Shown here piece by piece: positions 50,468-58,896 of a stretch of DNA of 64,000 nucleotides. The stretch is from NCBI GenBank assembly GCA_028767165.1, contig JARACJ010000003.1:310001-374000 (forward strand), in the 5' to 3' direction. The notes under the pieces are model-generated. The model did no database searches, was not told where the DNA came from, and saw only the letters and a list, made by a program, of their open reading frames with translations. The first letter of the stretch is position 1, and every line of letters begins with the position of its first letter. The DNA is from Proteobacteria bacterium DTSAM18. GTDB lineage: Bacteria > Myxococcota_A > UBA796 > GCA-2862545. Both the position numbers and the translations under genes were made by a program.

Positions 50468-51937
50468 ATGGAATGGCTGTCCGAACTCCTCGTCCTCCTC
50501 GCCACGATGGCCGCCCTCGTCGGGCTCGCGCCGGTGGTGGCCGGGTGCTTCCAGGCGCTCGTGACCGGCTACTCGGTCATCCGCACCCACCTGCACAGGA
50601 CCGGCCGCTACCTCCCCCGCATCACCATCCTCATTCCCGCGTGGAACGAGGAGCTGGTGCTCGAGCCCGCCTCCCTCGGCCTGCTGGCCCTCGACTACCC
50701 CGAGGACCGGCTGCGCCTCGTGATCATCGACGACGCGAGCACCGATGACACCCCCGTCGTCGCGCGCAGCCTGGTGGAGCGCTTCCCGGACCGCGTGGTC
50801 CACCTGCGCCGGGAGAAGGGCGGCCAGGGCAAGGCGGCCACCCTCAACCACGCGCTGGAGCGGGTGATCGAGGACGGCTGGTCCCAGGCCGTGATGATCA
50901 CCGACGCCGACGTGCAGTTCGCCCCCGACGCGCTCAAGCTCATGGCCCGGCACCTCGCCGACCCCGAGGTGGGCGCGGTGACCGCCTACATCCAGGAGGG
51001 CACGGCCCGGCCCACCTGGGTGCAGCGGTACGTGCGGTTCGAGTACGTCACGGCCTCCGCCTGCTCCCGCCGGGCCCAGAACTACCTGGGCTGGCTGGCG
51101 TGCCTGTCGGGCGGCGCCCAGCTGCACAGCGTCGAGAACCTGCGCACCCTCGGCGGCTACATCCGGCACCAGACCTTCGCCGAGGACACCCACATGACCC
51201 TGCTCACCCAGCTCGCCGGCCGGCGGGCGGTGTTCGAGCCGGGTGCCTTGTGCCACGCCCACGAGCCCGACACGCTGCAGGAGCTGTGGAAGCAGCGAAA
51301 GCGCTGGCAGCGGGGCAACTACCAGCTGTCGTGGATGTTCCGCTGGCTGTGGCTCCGCCCGTCGGTCAACCCCATGCTCGGCTCCTTCAACATGGCGCTG
51401 GTGTGGTTCAGCGTGCTGCTCACCCCGGCGCTGATGTTCCTGACCTCCGCGGGCCTCGTGACCCTGCAGGTGCTGGCGCCGATGGTCTCCGTGGCGCTGT
51501 TCAAGATCACCTGGCTCCTCAGCGGGCTGACCTACCTGGTGACCACCCTGGTGGCCTGGGCGGCCGACCCCAAGGCCACCCGCACGTGCTGGTTCGAGGG
51601 TCTGGCGTTTCCCGGCATCATCTCCCTGGCCCTCATCACGATGGTCTTCCTCGGCCCCATCCTGGCCCAGTTCGGCATCCCCGACCTCACCGAGCCCGAG
51701 ATGCAGGGGCTGCTGCTGGCCGGCAACCTGTGGCTCGCCGGCGGGGTGGTGCTCGCGTTCGCCGCCCAGCCCCTCGAGAAGGCGGGCCTTCCCCGGCTGG
51801 CGTTCCTCGTGGTGCTGATCACCGGATACGGGGCCTACCTGGCCGCCAACTCCCTCGCCGCCCTGTGGAGCCAGCTGAGGGGCGCCCAGCAGGTGTGGCA
51901 CCGCACCGAGAAGAAGCCCATCGCCCAGATCACCTGA
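50468..51937 (+). CDS. processive family-2 glycosyltransferase (polysaccharide synthase)
   Basis: A 489-residue membrane synthase. Two N-terminal helices, then the GT2 domain: ITILIPAWNEE, IIDDASTDDT, MITDADV near 145 (the DxD metal site), FAEDTHMT (acceptor/TED-like Asp) and QRKRWQRG near 278, the Q/RxxRW motif of processive synthases. Four to five C-terminal helices follow. This is the layout of PgaC, BcsA and hyaluronan synthase, which polymerise and extrude a chain through the inner membrane. No PilZ domain is present, unlike BcsA. Nearby BcsB-like and TPR/barrel genes suggest a complete export line. Which sugar is used cannot be told. Confidence 0.88.
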   Translation: MEWLSELLVLLATMAALVGLAPVVAGCFQALVTGYSVIRTHLHRTGRYLPRITILIPAWNEELVLEPASLGLLALDYPEDRLRLVIIDDASTDDTPVVARSLVERFPDRVVHLRREKGGQGKAATLNHALERVIEDGWSQAVMITDADVQFAPDALKLMARHLADPEVGAVTAYIQEGTARPTWVQRYVRFEYVTASACSRRAQNYLGWLACLSGGAQLHSVENLRTLGGYIRHQTFAEDTHMTLLTQLAGRRAVFEPGALCHAHEPDTLQELWKQRKRWQRGNYQLSWMFRWLWLRPSVNPMLGSFNMALVWFSVLLTPALMFLTSAGLVTLQVLAPMVSVALFKITWLLSGLTYLVTTLVAWAADPKATRTCWFEGLAFPGIISLALITMVFLGPILAQFGIPDLTEPEMQGLLLAGNLWLAGGVVLAFAAQPLEKAGLPRLAFLVVLITGYGAYLAANSLAALWSQLRGAQQVWHRTEKKPIAQIT

Positions 51938-51946
51938 GCACGCGCC

Positions 51947-52345
51947 TCACGGAAGCGGCTGGACCACGTGGACGAGCCACCACAGCACGAGGCCGCGCAC
52001 CAGGACCATCATCACGATGAGCTCGAGGACGATGGTCATGCGCAGCAGCAGGATGCGCTCCTTGAGCATGTCGCGCCACACGGCCAGCCGGAACTCCCGC
52101 GCCTCGACCAGCAGCGGGCTGTCCACCCCGCCCGGGTCCCGCAGGAGCAGCAGCCTGTCGTCCTGGCGCTCCACCAGGGTCAGGCGACCGGTCTGCTCCA
52201 TCAGGGCCAGCACGCGCCGACGCTGGGGCTCGGACACCTCCTCGGGCAGGTTCTCCCGCAGGTCCCGCTCGGAGATGACGCTCCCGGCCAGCTCGATCTG
52301 GTCCGACAACCAGTGGGCCACGTCCTCGTCGGTCCAGTGGCTCAT
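51947..52345 (-). CDS. small membrane protein of unknown function
   Basis: A 132-residue protein. The N-terminal part is soluble and looks like a small winged helix (DVAHWLSDQIELAGSVISER, SEPQRRRVLALMEQTGRLTL, VERQDDRLLLLRDP). The C-terminus holds one or two hydrophobic helices (ILLLRMTIVLELIVMMVLVR, GLVLWWLVHVV). The ATG overlaps the stop of the preceding small gene (ATGA), so the two are coupled. The pair runs opposite to, and between, the glycosyltransferase and the BcsB-like gene, ending only nine bases from the former. I know no family for it. Confidence 0.65.
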   Translation of the reverse strand: MSHWTDEDVAHWLSDQIELAGSVISERDLRENLPEEVSEPQRRRVLALMEQTGRLTLVERQDDRLLLLRDPGGVDSPLLVEAREFRLAVWRDMLKERILLLRMTIVLELIVMMVLVRGLVLWWLVHVVQPLP

Positions 52346-52524
52346 TGCAGCAGCGCCTCCAACCCACCGTCGAGGAACACGACCCACAGCAGCAGCAGCA
52401 CGTTGACGGCTCCGAGCGCCACCACCACGAGGAAGGTGCGTCGATACTGGAGCTGCAGTGCCTCGATGGACTGTCGGATCTCGTGATGCATCGGGCCCCG
52501 GGGAGAGGTTCCGTTCCTGTTCAT
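52342..52524 (-). CDS. very small single-pass membrane protein
   Basis: A 60-residue protein from ATG 52524. A polar N-terminus (HHEIRQSIEALQLQYRRT) leads into one transmembrane helix (FLVVVALGAVNVLLLLWVVF) and a short tail. The start is uncertain: ATGs at 52533 and 52554 are also possible, with GGAGG placed poorly for all. It overlaps the next gene by four bases. It is divergent from the BcsB-like gene 47 bases away and could share its promoter region. PgaD-like accessory subunits are similarly small, but there is no sequence proof. Confidence 0.55.
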   Translation of the reverse strand: MNRNGTSPRGPMHHEIRQSIEALQLQYRRTFLVVVALGAVNVLLLLWVVFLDGGLEALLQ

Positions 52525-52571
52525 CGTCCGCATCCGCCTCCGATTGAAAGGCATCGGAGGAACGACACCGC

Positions 52572-54368
52572 ATGGTTGCGCTGCTGCTCGCGTTGTGGAC
52601 CACCGCCGACGCCAGGCCCCTCGAGCTGCCCGACGAGGGGTTGCTCATCCGGGGCCACGACGCGTCTGCACAGATCGCCCTCGTGGTGCCCCCGTCGGCT
52701 GCCGGTGGCACCCTGACCCTGCCCCTGACCGCCTCCGGGATCGTGGACCGGGCGGCCTCCGAGGTCACGGTGCGGATCGACGACACGGTGCTCGCGACGG
52801 CCAGCCTGCGCCAGATCGCCCAGCAGGCGAGCCTCACGGTACCCCTGCCGGAGCACACGGACGGCCGCCACCACCTCACCGTGGTCACACACCTCGCCCA
52901 CCAGACCGAGGACTGCGCGGGCCACGAGCATCCCGCGCTGTGGGTGCACCTGCTCTCCGGTGCCCAGCTCGCACCGCCGGACCGTGATCCGGCGCCGGCG
53001 GGCCCCTTGGGGGCGCTGCAGGGCCCGGACGTGCGGATCGCCTCGGAGCAGGCCGCCGAGGGGCCATGGCTCGCCGCCCTGCTCGCGGCCGATCGGTGGG
53101 TGCGGCAGCAGGGCGGCCTGCCCCACTGGGTGGACGAGGACGCCGACGCCGACCTGCGCATCGGCACCGGCGAGGCGTCGCGGCTGACCGGCGGAGCCGA
53201 CGTCCTGCGCCTGGAGGCAGCCACGCCAGGGGACCTGCGGGACGGGCTCGTCGCCTGGATGTCCACGACGCCCCGGCCCACCTGCGCCGAGCTTCCCTGC
53301 CCGCTCCCCAGGCAGACCGTGCAGCGCGAGGACGAGCCTGGCATCGTCGTGCCTTCCCCCGTGGCCGTGCGGCTGGAGGATCTCGGGTGGCGCGACGGCT
53401 GGCGGGCCGACGGCCCCGGCTGGCACAGCCTGCACCTGCGCTGGCAGACCCCCGCCGGCTGGCGCCTGATGGAGCCGGCCCAGCTGCAGGGCACGGTGGA
53501 GCTCAGCGGCCTGCAGGGCAGCCGTGCGGCCGTGGCCGTCTACCTGCACGGCGCACGCATCCACCGCTCCCTGCTCCGGGACGGCCGCACGGATCTCGCG
53601 GTGGACCTGCCCGTCCCGGAGGCCGGGATGCCCCTATGGCAGCTGGAGATCGCCGTGTCCCTCCCGGAGGACCGTCCGGACGCCACCTGGCGCCTCGATC
53701 CGGCGACGGGGCTGCACCTCAGCCGCAACCAGGGCATCGCCGGTGGCATGTCCGGCTTCGCGCTGGACCTCTCCGCGGCCGCACGCCTCGGGGTCGCGGC
53801 CGAGCTGCCCCTCGAACCGCCCGAGGTGGGCGCGTTCGGCGCCCTGCTCGCCGATCTGCCGCCCCTGCGCCTCGAGGCCCCCGACGGCCCCTGCGACGCC
53901 CCCTGCATCTCCGCGACCCACGATCCGGACGGTGCGCTGTTCCGGCGCGTCGAGCGCCACGGCACCGACCAGTGGGAGGCGCAGACCGGCTCGGGCACGG
54001 TCGTTCCCGCCCGCGGACGTCCCTGGGCGCACCTGTCGGGGCCCGGCCAGCTCACCCTGCACCTGCCGGGTCCGGGCGGCATGGACGGCACCCTGCTCGC
54101 CCCCCTGCCCTGGCGCGACCTCGACAGCACCGGGGCGCTCGCCATGGGCCGCACCTGGTTCCCGGTGGGCTTCCAGCCCCGCACCGCCGGCGCGGACATC
54201 CTCATCACGCCACGCTCCCGGCACGACGAGGCGGAGCGGCGCCAGGCCCAGCTGCAGTCGGCCTACGTCGACGTCGCCATGGCGGCGGTGGCCCTGCTGG
54301 CCCTCGTGCTCCTCACCCTGTTCTGGCGCAACGCGAGCCAGCGGGTGCCGGCCCTCGAGGAGCTGTGA
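52572..54368 (+). CDS. BcsB-like periplasmic polysaccharide-synthase partner
   Basis: A 598-residue protein. A short signal sequence (MVALLLALWTTADA) precedes a long beta-rich periplasmic region and one C-terminal anchor (YVDVAMAAVALLALVLLTLFW). The N-terminal part follows the BcsB plan: paired jelly-roll domains with SEVTVRIDDTVLATASLRQI, a TVPLPEHTDGRHHLTVVTHL strand set, then EDCAGHEHPALWVHL, which matches the CxxxxxxxLW segment in BcsB. A second repeat of this plan starts near residue 295 (AQLQGTVELSGLQGSRAAVA). BcsB guides the nascent polymer and anchors the synthase. The GT2 gene lies upstream, separated by two reverse small genes. Assigned from pattern, not clear identity. Confidence 0.6.
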   Translation: MVALLLALWTTADARPLELPDEGLLIRGHDASAQIALVVPPSAAGGTLTLPLTASGIVDRAASEVTVRIDDTVLATASLRQIAQQASLTVPLPEHTDGRHHLTVVTHLAHQTEDCAGHEHPALWVHLLSGAQLAPPDRDPAPAGPLGALQGPDVRIASEQAAEGPWLAALLAADRWVRQQGGLPHWVDEDADADLRIGTGEASRLTGGADVLRLEAATPGDLRDGLVAWMSTTPRPTCAELPCPLPRQTVQREDEPGIVVPSPVAVRLEDLGWRDGWRADGPGWHSLHLRWQTPAGWRLMEPAQLQGTVELSGLQGSRAAVAVYLHGARIHRSLLRDGRTDLAVDLPVPEAGMPLWQLEIAVSLPEDRPDATWRLDPATGLHLSRNQGIAGGMSGFALDLSAAARLGVAAELPLEPPEVGAFGALLADLPPLRLEAPDGPCDAPCISATHDPDGALFRRVERHGTDQWEAQTGSGTVVPARGRPWAHLSGPGQLTLHLPGPGGMDGTLLAPLPWRDLDSTGALAMGRTWFPVGFQPRTAGADILITPRSRHDEAERRQAQLQSAYVDVAMAAVALLALVLLTLFWRNASQRVPALEEL

Positions 54369-54372
54369 CCCC

Positions 54373-55641
54373 TCAGAACCGCCACGCGTAGCGGGTGGTG
54401 AACCGGGTGTTCCGCAGGCGGCCGTCGGTGTGCAGCACCTGCAGGCCGAGCGCGTGCCCATCGAGGAACGGCACGTCCACCGACAGGCGGGCTTCGTACA
54501 GCGGGCCCAGGGAGTCCTTGCCGCCACCGAAGTGGGCCTGGATCAGCACCTTGTCCAGATCGAACCAGGTCCCGAGGATGCCCATGGAGTGCCAGTAGCG
54601 GCCGGGGTCGTAGTAGCCCACGCCCTGCACCCTCACGCCGGACCTGGCGATGGGGATGTCCGTCCGCAGGTTGAGCTTCATGTCGACGCCGGTGCTCGCC
54701 GAATAGCCCGGCTGCGCCTCCGCCAGGATCGCCAGGGGGCCGAGATCGGCGCCGAGGCCCACGCGCGTGCCGGCCCACACGCCGTTGCCCACGGTGATGG
54801 ACGGCGTGAAGGTGAGGCCCAGGTTGTGGTTGGGGAACCAGCTCAGGCCACTCCAGACCCGGTAGCGGCCCTCGATGGGCAGCCTGAGCTGTCCACCGAG
54901 GATGGGGTCGTTGCCCACCCGGGCGCCGACGCTCCAGCCGAACTTCAGCCGCTGGCGACGGTAGTACTCGCCCCACCCCTCGAAGTAGACCTTGTCCCCC
55001 CACAGGGCGATGCCAGTCATCTCGACGTTGAGCCAGGAGGCGTCGATCTCGTCCCAGGCCCGCAGGCCCTGGGCGGCGGCGGAGCGGTCCGGACGAAGGG
55101 CGATGGCCCGCTCGTAGGCCTCCACCGACAGCGAGCGCTGGAAGTCGTCCTTGTAGGCATCGCCCAGCAGGGTCCACGCCCGATCGTCCTGGGGGTGCTT
55201 CCACAGCCACTTCGCGAGCAGCCGCTGGGCGGGGCGGACCCGTCCATCCCAGATGTAGAGCCGCGCGAGGAGCTCCGTGGCGTAGGCATCCTGGACATCG
55301 AGGGTGACCGTGTCCTGGAGCAGGACGATGGCGGCATCCATGCGGTTCGCCTTCCAGTAGGTGATGGCCGTCTCGAGGCGCACCTGCCGGTCCTGGGGCA
55401 GACTGCGGAGGTTGTTCATCGCGGCCTGGAAGTTCATCTCGTCCCGGTAGCGCGCGGCCTCCGCCAGGATCCGAGCTCGGCGCTCCGGGTGTTCGGGTGG
55501 CTGGGTCTCCGCGCTGGCCAGCTCTTCGGGCGCATCGTCCACGGACGTGGCCTGGTCCTCCGCCTGCTCGCCCACGGACTCGGCCGCTGCTTCCTCGTCG
55601 CTTGCAAAGGCCGTCACGGCGAGCGCCAGGATGGTCCACAC
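54373..55641 (-). CDS. outer-membrane TPR/beta-barrel protein, PgaA/BcsC-like exporter candidate
   Basis: A 422-residue exported protein. Signal MWTILALAVTAFA, then an acidic linker, a TPR block about 45-205 (ETAITYWKANRMDAAIVLLQ, AYATELLARLYIWDGRVRPA, AWTLLGDAYKDDFQRSLSVE), then about 210 residues of alternating strands ending RYAWRF, the aromatic C-terminus recognised by the BAM complex. The TPR-plus-barrel plan is that of PgaA, BcsC and YaiO, which pass a polysaccharide through the outer membrane, though this barrel is short (about 12 strands). GTG start with GGAGG seven bases upstream. It is convergent with the BcsB-like gene, four bases apart. Confidence 0.75.
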   Translation of the reverse strand: MWTILALAVTAFASDEEAAAESVGEQAEDQATSVDDAPEELASAETQPPEHPERRARILAEAARYRDEMNFQAAMNNLRSLPQDRQVRLETAITYWKANRMDAAIVLLQDTVTLDVQDAYATELLARLYIWDGRVRPAQRLLAKWLWKHPQDDRAWTLLGDAYKDDFQRSLSVEAYERAIALRPDRSAAAQGLRAWDEIDASWLNVEMTGIALWGDKVYFEGWGEYYRRQRLKFGWSVGARVGNDPILGGQLRLPIEGRYRVWSGLSWFPNHNLGLTFTPSITVGNGVWAGTRVGLGADLGPLAILAEAQPGYSASTGVDMKLNLRTDIPIARSGVRVQGVGYYDPGRYWHSMGILGTWFDLDKVLIQAHFGGGKDSLGPLYEARLSVDVPFLDGHALGLQVLHTDGRLRNTRFTTRYAWRF

Positions 55642-55728
55642 GGGTCACCTCCACAGCAGCCCCATCGGAACAAGCCGCTCCCCGTTGCATGCCGCAGGAT
55701 CCGCTATGGTGCCGGACGAGGAGGTTGC

Positions 55729-56262
55729 ATGTTCACCCTCGACACAGAGCGCCTGCACCTGCGAAAGGTGCTTCCCGACGACATCGACCACATGGTGGCC
55801 CTCGACAGCGACCCCGAGGTCATGCGCTACATCAACGGCGGCACGCCCGTGCCCAGGCGGGTCTACGAAGAGGGCCTGATGGATCGCATGACCGCCTGGG
55901 GCCCCGACGACCCGGTAGGCTTCCATTCCGCCTTCCTGGACGGCCGGTTCGTGGGCTGGTTCCACCTGCGCCCCAGCATCGCGGGCGAGCACCTCGAACT
56001 CGGCTACCGGCTCGCCCGGGAGGTGTGGGGCCAGGGACTGGCCACCGAAGGGTCACGGGCGCTGGTGGCCCTGGCCTTCGACGCACTCGACCAGCCGATG
56101 GTCGACGCCTGTGCACTGCCCGGCAACGTCGCCTCGCAGCGGGTCATGCACAAGCTCGGGATGCGCTACCACCACGACATGGCGCACCCGCGCTCGTCCG
56201 ACGTGGTGCGGCTGTACCGCATCCACCGGGCGGAGTGGGAGGCGCGAACGCAGGCGGGATGA
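55729..56262 (+). CDS. GNAT-family N-acetyltransferase (RimJ/RimL type)
   Basis: A 177-residue acetyltransferase. TERLHLRKVLPDDIDHMVAL opens the fold. The acetyl-CoA site is ELGYRLAREVWGQGLATEGS (the Q/RxxGxG/A loop appears as VWGQGLAT). NVASQRVMHKLGMRY is the classic GNAT motif B end (N-x-x-S-x-x-V-x-x-K-L-G). Members acetylate protein N-termini, amino acids, drugs or other amines; the substrate here is unknown. AGGAGG five bases before the ATG fixes the start. It faces away from the exporter gene, sharing an 87-base divergent region. Confidence 0.88.
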   Translation: MFTLDTERLHLRKVLPDDIDHMVALDSDPEVMRYINGGTPVPRRVYEEGLMDRMTAWGPDDPVGFHSAFLDGRFVGWFHLRPSIAGEHLELGYRLAREVWGQGLATEGSRALVALAFDALDQPMVDACALPGNVASQRVMHKLGMRYHHDMAHPRSSDVVRLYRIHRAEWEARTQAG

Positions 56263-56264
56263 GA

Positions 56265-56294
56265 GATATTTCATTGTTATGTTGATGAAATATC
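56265..56294. promoter_or_regulatory. AT-rich perfect inverted repeat upstream of NhaC gene
   Basis: GATATTTCAT (56265-56274) and ATGAAATATC (56285-56294) are perfect 10-bp arms around a 10-base spacer. Such AT-rich sequence is rare in this GC-rich window. It lies three bases past the acetyltransferase stop and 69-98 bases before the antiporter start. A repressor site of ArsR/MarR/TetR size is the likeliest reading; a weak hairpin terminator without a U-run is the alternative. Confidence 0.55.
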
Positions 56295-56362
56295 AGCGAT
56301 TCAAGCCTTCAACCCCTGACCGTTCGTGTCGACGGGGCACCCCTCCCTCCCGGGGCACGTCC

Positions 56363-57715
56363 ATGTTCGTCCACAGCATCTGGTCCGTCCTGCCACCGCT
56401 CGCGGCCATCGCCCTCGCCCTGTGGACCCGCAACGCCATGGCTTCCCTGTTCGGCGGCGCCGTCCTCGCGGCCTTCATGGTGCAGGACTTCGCCCCCGCC
56501 GCCTCGCTGCAGTACGTGGCCTCCAGCGCCCTGGGCGTCGTGAGCAGTGCCTCCAATCGCTACGTGTTGATGTTCACGCTGCTGATCGGTGTGCTGCTGC
56601 GACAGATCGAGGCCACGAAGGCCGACGAGGGCTTCATCCGCTGGCTGTCCGCGCGGGGCACCGTGGACTCCCCCCGCAAGGCCTCCTTCTTCGCCCAGGC
56701 CCTCGGCACGGCCATCTTCACGGACACGAACCTGTCCATCCTGGTCAGCGGCGTCTCGAGCCGGGGACTGTTCGACCGCTATGGCCTGTCCCGGGAGCGG
56801 CTCGCCTTCGTGATCGACACCACGTGCGCTCCCGTCAGCGTCCTCGTGCTGCTCAACGGATGGGGCGCGTACATCTCCGGCCTGCTGGAGGCGCAGGGCC
56901 AGCCGGATGCCTTCGGGCTGACCCTGCGCACGGTGCCGTGGAACCTGTACCCCTGGCTCGCCATCCTCCTCGTGACCTGGGTGGCGTGGCGACAGCGCGT
57001 GTTCGGCCCTCTGGCCCACACCTCGCCCCGGCCCTGGCAGGAGGACGACGGGGACACGCCGGTCCGCCGGATGTGGGTGCTGATCGCTCCCATGCTCGTC
57101 GTGGTGGGCTCGATGATCGCGCTGATGTGGTGGACGGGCGACGGCGACATCCTGTCCGGCAGCGGCAGCACCTCGGTGTTCTGGAGCGTGGTGCTCGGCA
57201 TCGCCACCCAGGTCGTCGTGATGGCGCTGCAGCGGCTTGCCTCCCCCGCCTCGTGGGTGCGCAACGCCGGATTGGGCATCCGCGCGCTGGTGCCGATGGC
57301 CGTGATCATGTTCCTGGCGTTCTGGTTCGGCGGCCTCATCCGTGATCTGCAGACCGGGCCGTACCTGGCTGCGTGGGCCACCGGTGCCCTGCCGACCGTC
57401 ACGCTCCCCGCGGCCCTGTTCGGGCTGGGCGCCTTCATCAGCTTCACCACCGGCACGTCCTGGGGCACGTTCGCGCTGATGATCCCCGTGGCGGTGCCCC
57501 TCGCGGCCACCACGGGCCTGCCCTTGCCGCTCCTCGTGGCGGCCTCCCTGAGCGGGGGCATCTTCGGGGATCACAGCTCGCCCCTGTCGGACACCACCAT
57601 CCTGTCCAGCGTGGTCGCCGAGACGAGCCTCGACGACCACGTACGAACCCAGCTGCCCTACGCCCTGCTCGCGGCCGGCCTCAGCATGGGGGGGTTCATC
57701 CTCCTCGCGCTGTGA
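56363..57715 (+). CDS. Na+/H+ antiporter, NhaC family
   Basis: A 450-residue inner-membrane transporter with about eleven helices. NhaC-type signatures: SVLPPLAAIALALWTRN at the start, FFAQALGTAIFTDTNLSILV, DTTCAPVSVLVLLNGWGAYI, FTTGTSWGTFALMIPVAVPL, and LSGGIFGDHSSPLSDTTILS, the conserved ion-binding region with GDHxSPxSDTTILS. It would exchange Na+ (or malate/lactate in some relatives) for H+. The start at ATG 56363 has only a weak ribosome site; in-frame ATGs inside the AT-rich dyad at about 56278 and 56287 are less likely. The dyad upstream suggests regulated expression. Confidence 0.9.
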   Translation: MFVHSIWSVLPPLAAIALALWTRNAMASLFGGAVLAAFMVQDFAPAASLQYVASSALGVVSSASNRYVLMFTLLIGVLLRQIEATKADEGFIRWLSARGTVDSPRKASFFAQALGTAIFTDTNLSILVSGVSSRGLFDRYGLSRERLAFVIDTTCAPVSVLVLLNGWGAYISGLLEAQGQPDAFGLTLRTVPWNLYPWLAILLVTWVAWRQRVFGPLAHTSPRPWQEDDGDTPVRRMWVLIAPMLVVVGSMIALMWWTGDGDILSGSGSTSVFWSVVLGIATQVVVMALQRLASPASWVRNAGLGIRALVPMAVIMFLAFWFGGLIRDLQTGPYLAAWATGALPTVTLPAALFGLGAFISFTTGTSWGTFALMIPVAVPLAATTGLPLPLLVAASLSGGIFGDHSSPLSDTTILSSVVAETSLDDHVRTQLPYALLAAGLSMGGFILLAL

Positions 57716-57733
57716 CGTCCGGACGCATCACGC

Positions 57734-58498
57734 TCAGGGCATCGCGACCGGCGTGCCCTGGATGGACAGCTCCCGGAACCGTGCCTGGGCGTACGCTCCC
57801 TGCTGGCCAGAGCTGACCACCACACCGGTGTAGACCTGGTTGCCCCAGCCTTCGAGCATCACGCGCCCGATCTCCTCCCACACCTCGCCGCCGTCGACGG
57901 AGTATTCGCCGACGAAGTGACCTACCTCGGTCCGGGTGAGGCGCAGGTTCACGGGTCTGTCGGACGGAACCGGGCTCTTGGTCTCGACCGCCATCGTGGC
58001 CACGTAGTCCCGCCACTGCATCTGCACGCCCTCCTCCTGGCTGTAGATGACCGCGACGTTCGGAGAAGCGGGGTCCCGGGCATCTCGACGGATCATCACG
58101 CCGGCCTTGGCGTGGATCTCCGCGGACTCGAGCCCCTCCACGACCACCTCGATGGCCAGGTCGTCCTGGTAGAGCAGGTGGCCGAAGCGGAAGTGATCCA
58201 CCTCGCCCTGATCCGTGTTGCCCCAGATGTCCCCGGTCTGGGAGATCATGAACAGGAACGCATCGTCGATCCAGTGCTCCCCGGGAGGCTCGGTGTGTCC
58301 CACGTCCAGCTGGTACAGCGTGTCGAAGTCCACCCGGGACTTGGCTTCCACGAGGTCGAGCGTGCCGGTCTCGTCCGTGTCCCCCATCGACGTGTCTCCG
58401 GTGGGCCCGGTGTCCCCCTCGAGGGACGCATCGTCGGCGCCTCCACAGGCACCGAGACCGGCGATGGACAGGCAGAGGATGAGGTGGGACAGACGCAT
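57734..58498 (-). CDS. lipoprotein with DUF1349-like beta-sandwich domain
   Basis: A 254-residue precursor. MRLSHLILCLSIAGLGACG is a lipoprotein signal (Cys18), then an acidic Thr/Gly linker (DTGPTGDTSMGDTDETG). The folded domain (about 50-250) reads FLFMISQTGDIWGNTDQGEV, LESAEIHAKAGVMIRRDARD, NVAVIYSQEEGVQMQWRDYV, then VNLRLTRTEVGHFVGEYSVD and YTGVVVSSGQQGAYAQARFR. This is the concanavalin-like sandwich seen in DUF1349 and glycan-associated proteins (AGxMxR, R-rich strand, DGxxW). It could bind a carbohydrate. GGAGG five bases upstream of ATG. Convergent with nhaC. Confidence 0.82.
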   Translation of the reverse strand: MRLSHLILCLSIAGLGACGGADDASLEGDTGPTGDTSMGDTDETGTLDLVEAKSRVDFDTLYQLDVGHTEPPGEHWIDDAFLFMISQTGDIWGNTDQGEVDHFRFGHLLYQDDLAIEVVVEGLESAEIHAKAGVMIRRDARDPASPNVAVIYSQEEGVQMQWRDYVATMAVETKSPVPSDRPVNLRLTRTEVGHFVGEYSVDGGEVWEEIGRVMLEGWGNQVYTGVVVSSGQQGAYAQARFRELSIQGTPVAMP

Positions 58499-58896
58499 GG
58501 TGACCTCCGTGTGCTGACAGCCCTGGACCGACGGATCCGCCGGCGACAAGGGGATGTTGGCACTCGCCGAACCCAACGCAGCCAGCCCCGAGAATTTCCA
58601 TCACCCCCCGGCGAGCCGCCCGGATGGGGCGATGATCACCCAGGGTATCCGGATACCGGTCTGCAGGAGCCCCGAAGGCCTGTTGCGGAAAACCCGCAAG
58701 CATCGCCCAACCACCTTCGGGATTGCCGAAGAATCTCGCGTCGCATCCCCTTGCGACGAATTCCTGTCCAGCTCCCCGTGGCGCGCCGGCCCAGCGCGGG
58801 TGGCGACCCTCCACGCAAATACCTGACCGGCGGGTCAGCCAGTCCGCGCTATGCTCGCCGCCACGACGCTTTTCCTTCACACCCACGGAGCTGGAC
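58499..58896. other. 398-base divergent intergenic region with 14-bp palindrome
   Basis: No gene seen. It separates two divergent exported proteins. It holds the perfect palindrome GGTATCCGGATACC (58644-58657), a small hairpin TGCGG-AAAAC-CCGCA (about 58684-58698) and a longer run of short complementary stretches. I compared it mentally with common riboswitches and found no match. TGACCGGCGGGTCA (58825-58838) is a further imperfect dyad close to the downstream gene. Confidence 0.5.

Noticed and set aside
58560..58830. Riboswitch (cyclic-di-GMP or cobalamin type) in the divergent gap
   Set aside because: Short stems are present but none of the conserved core motifs of these classes could be found on either strand.
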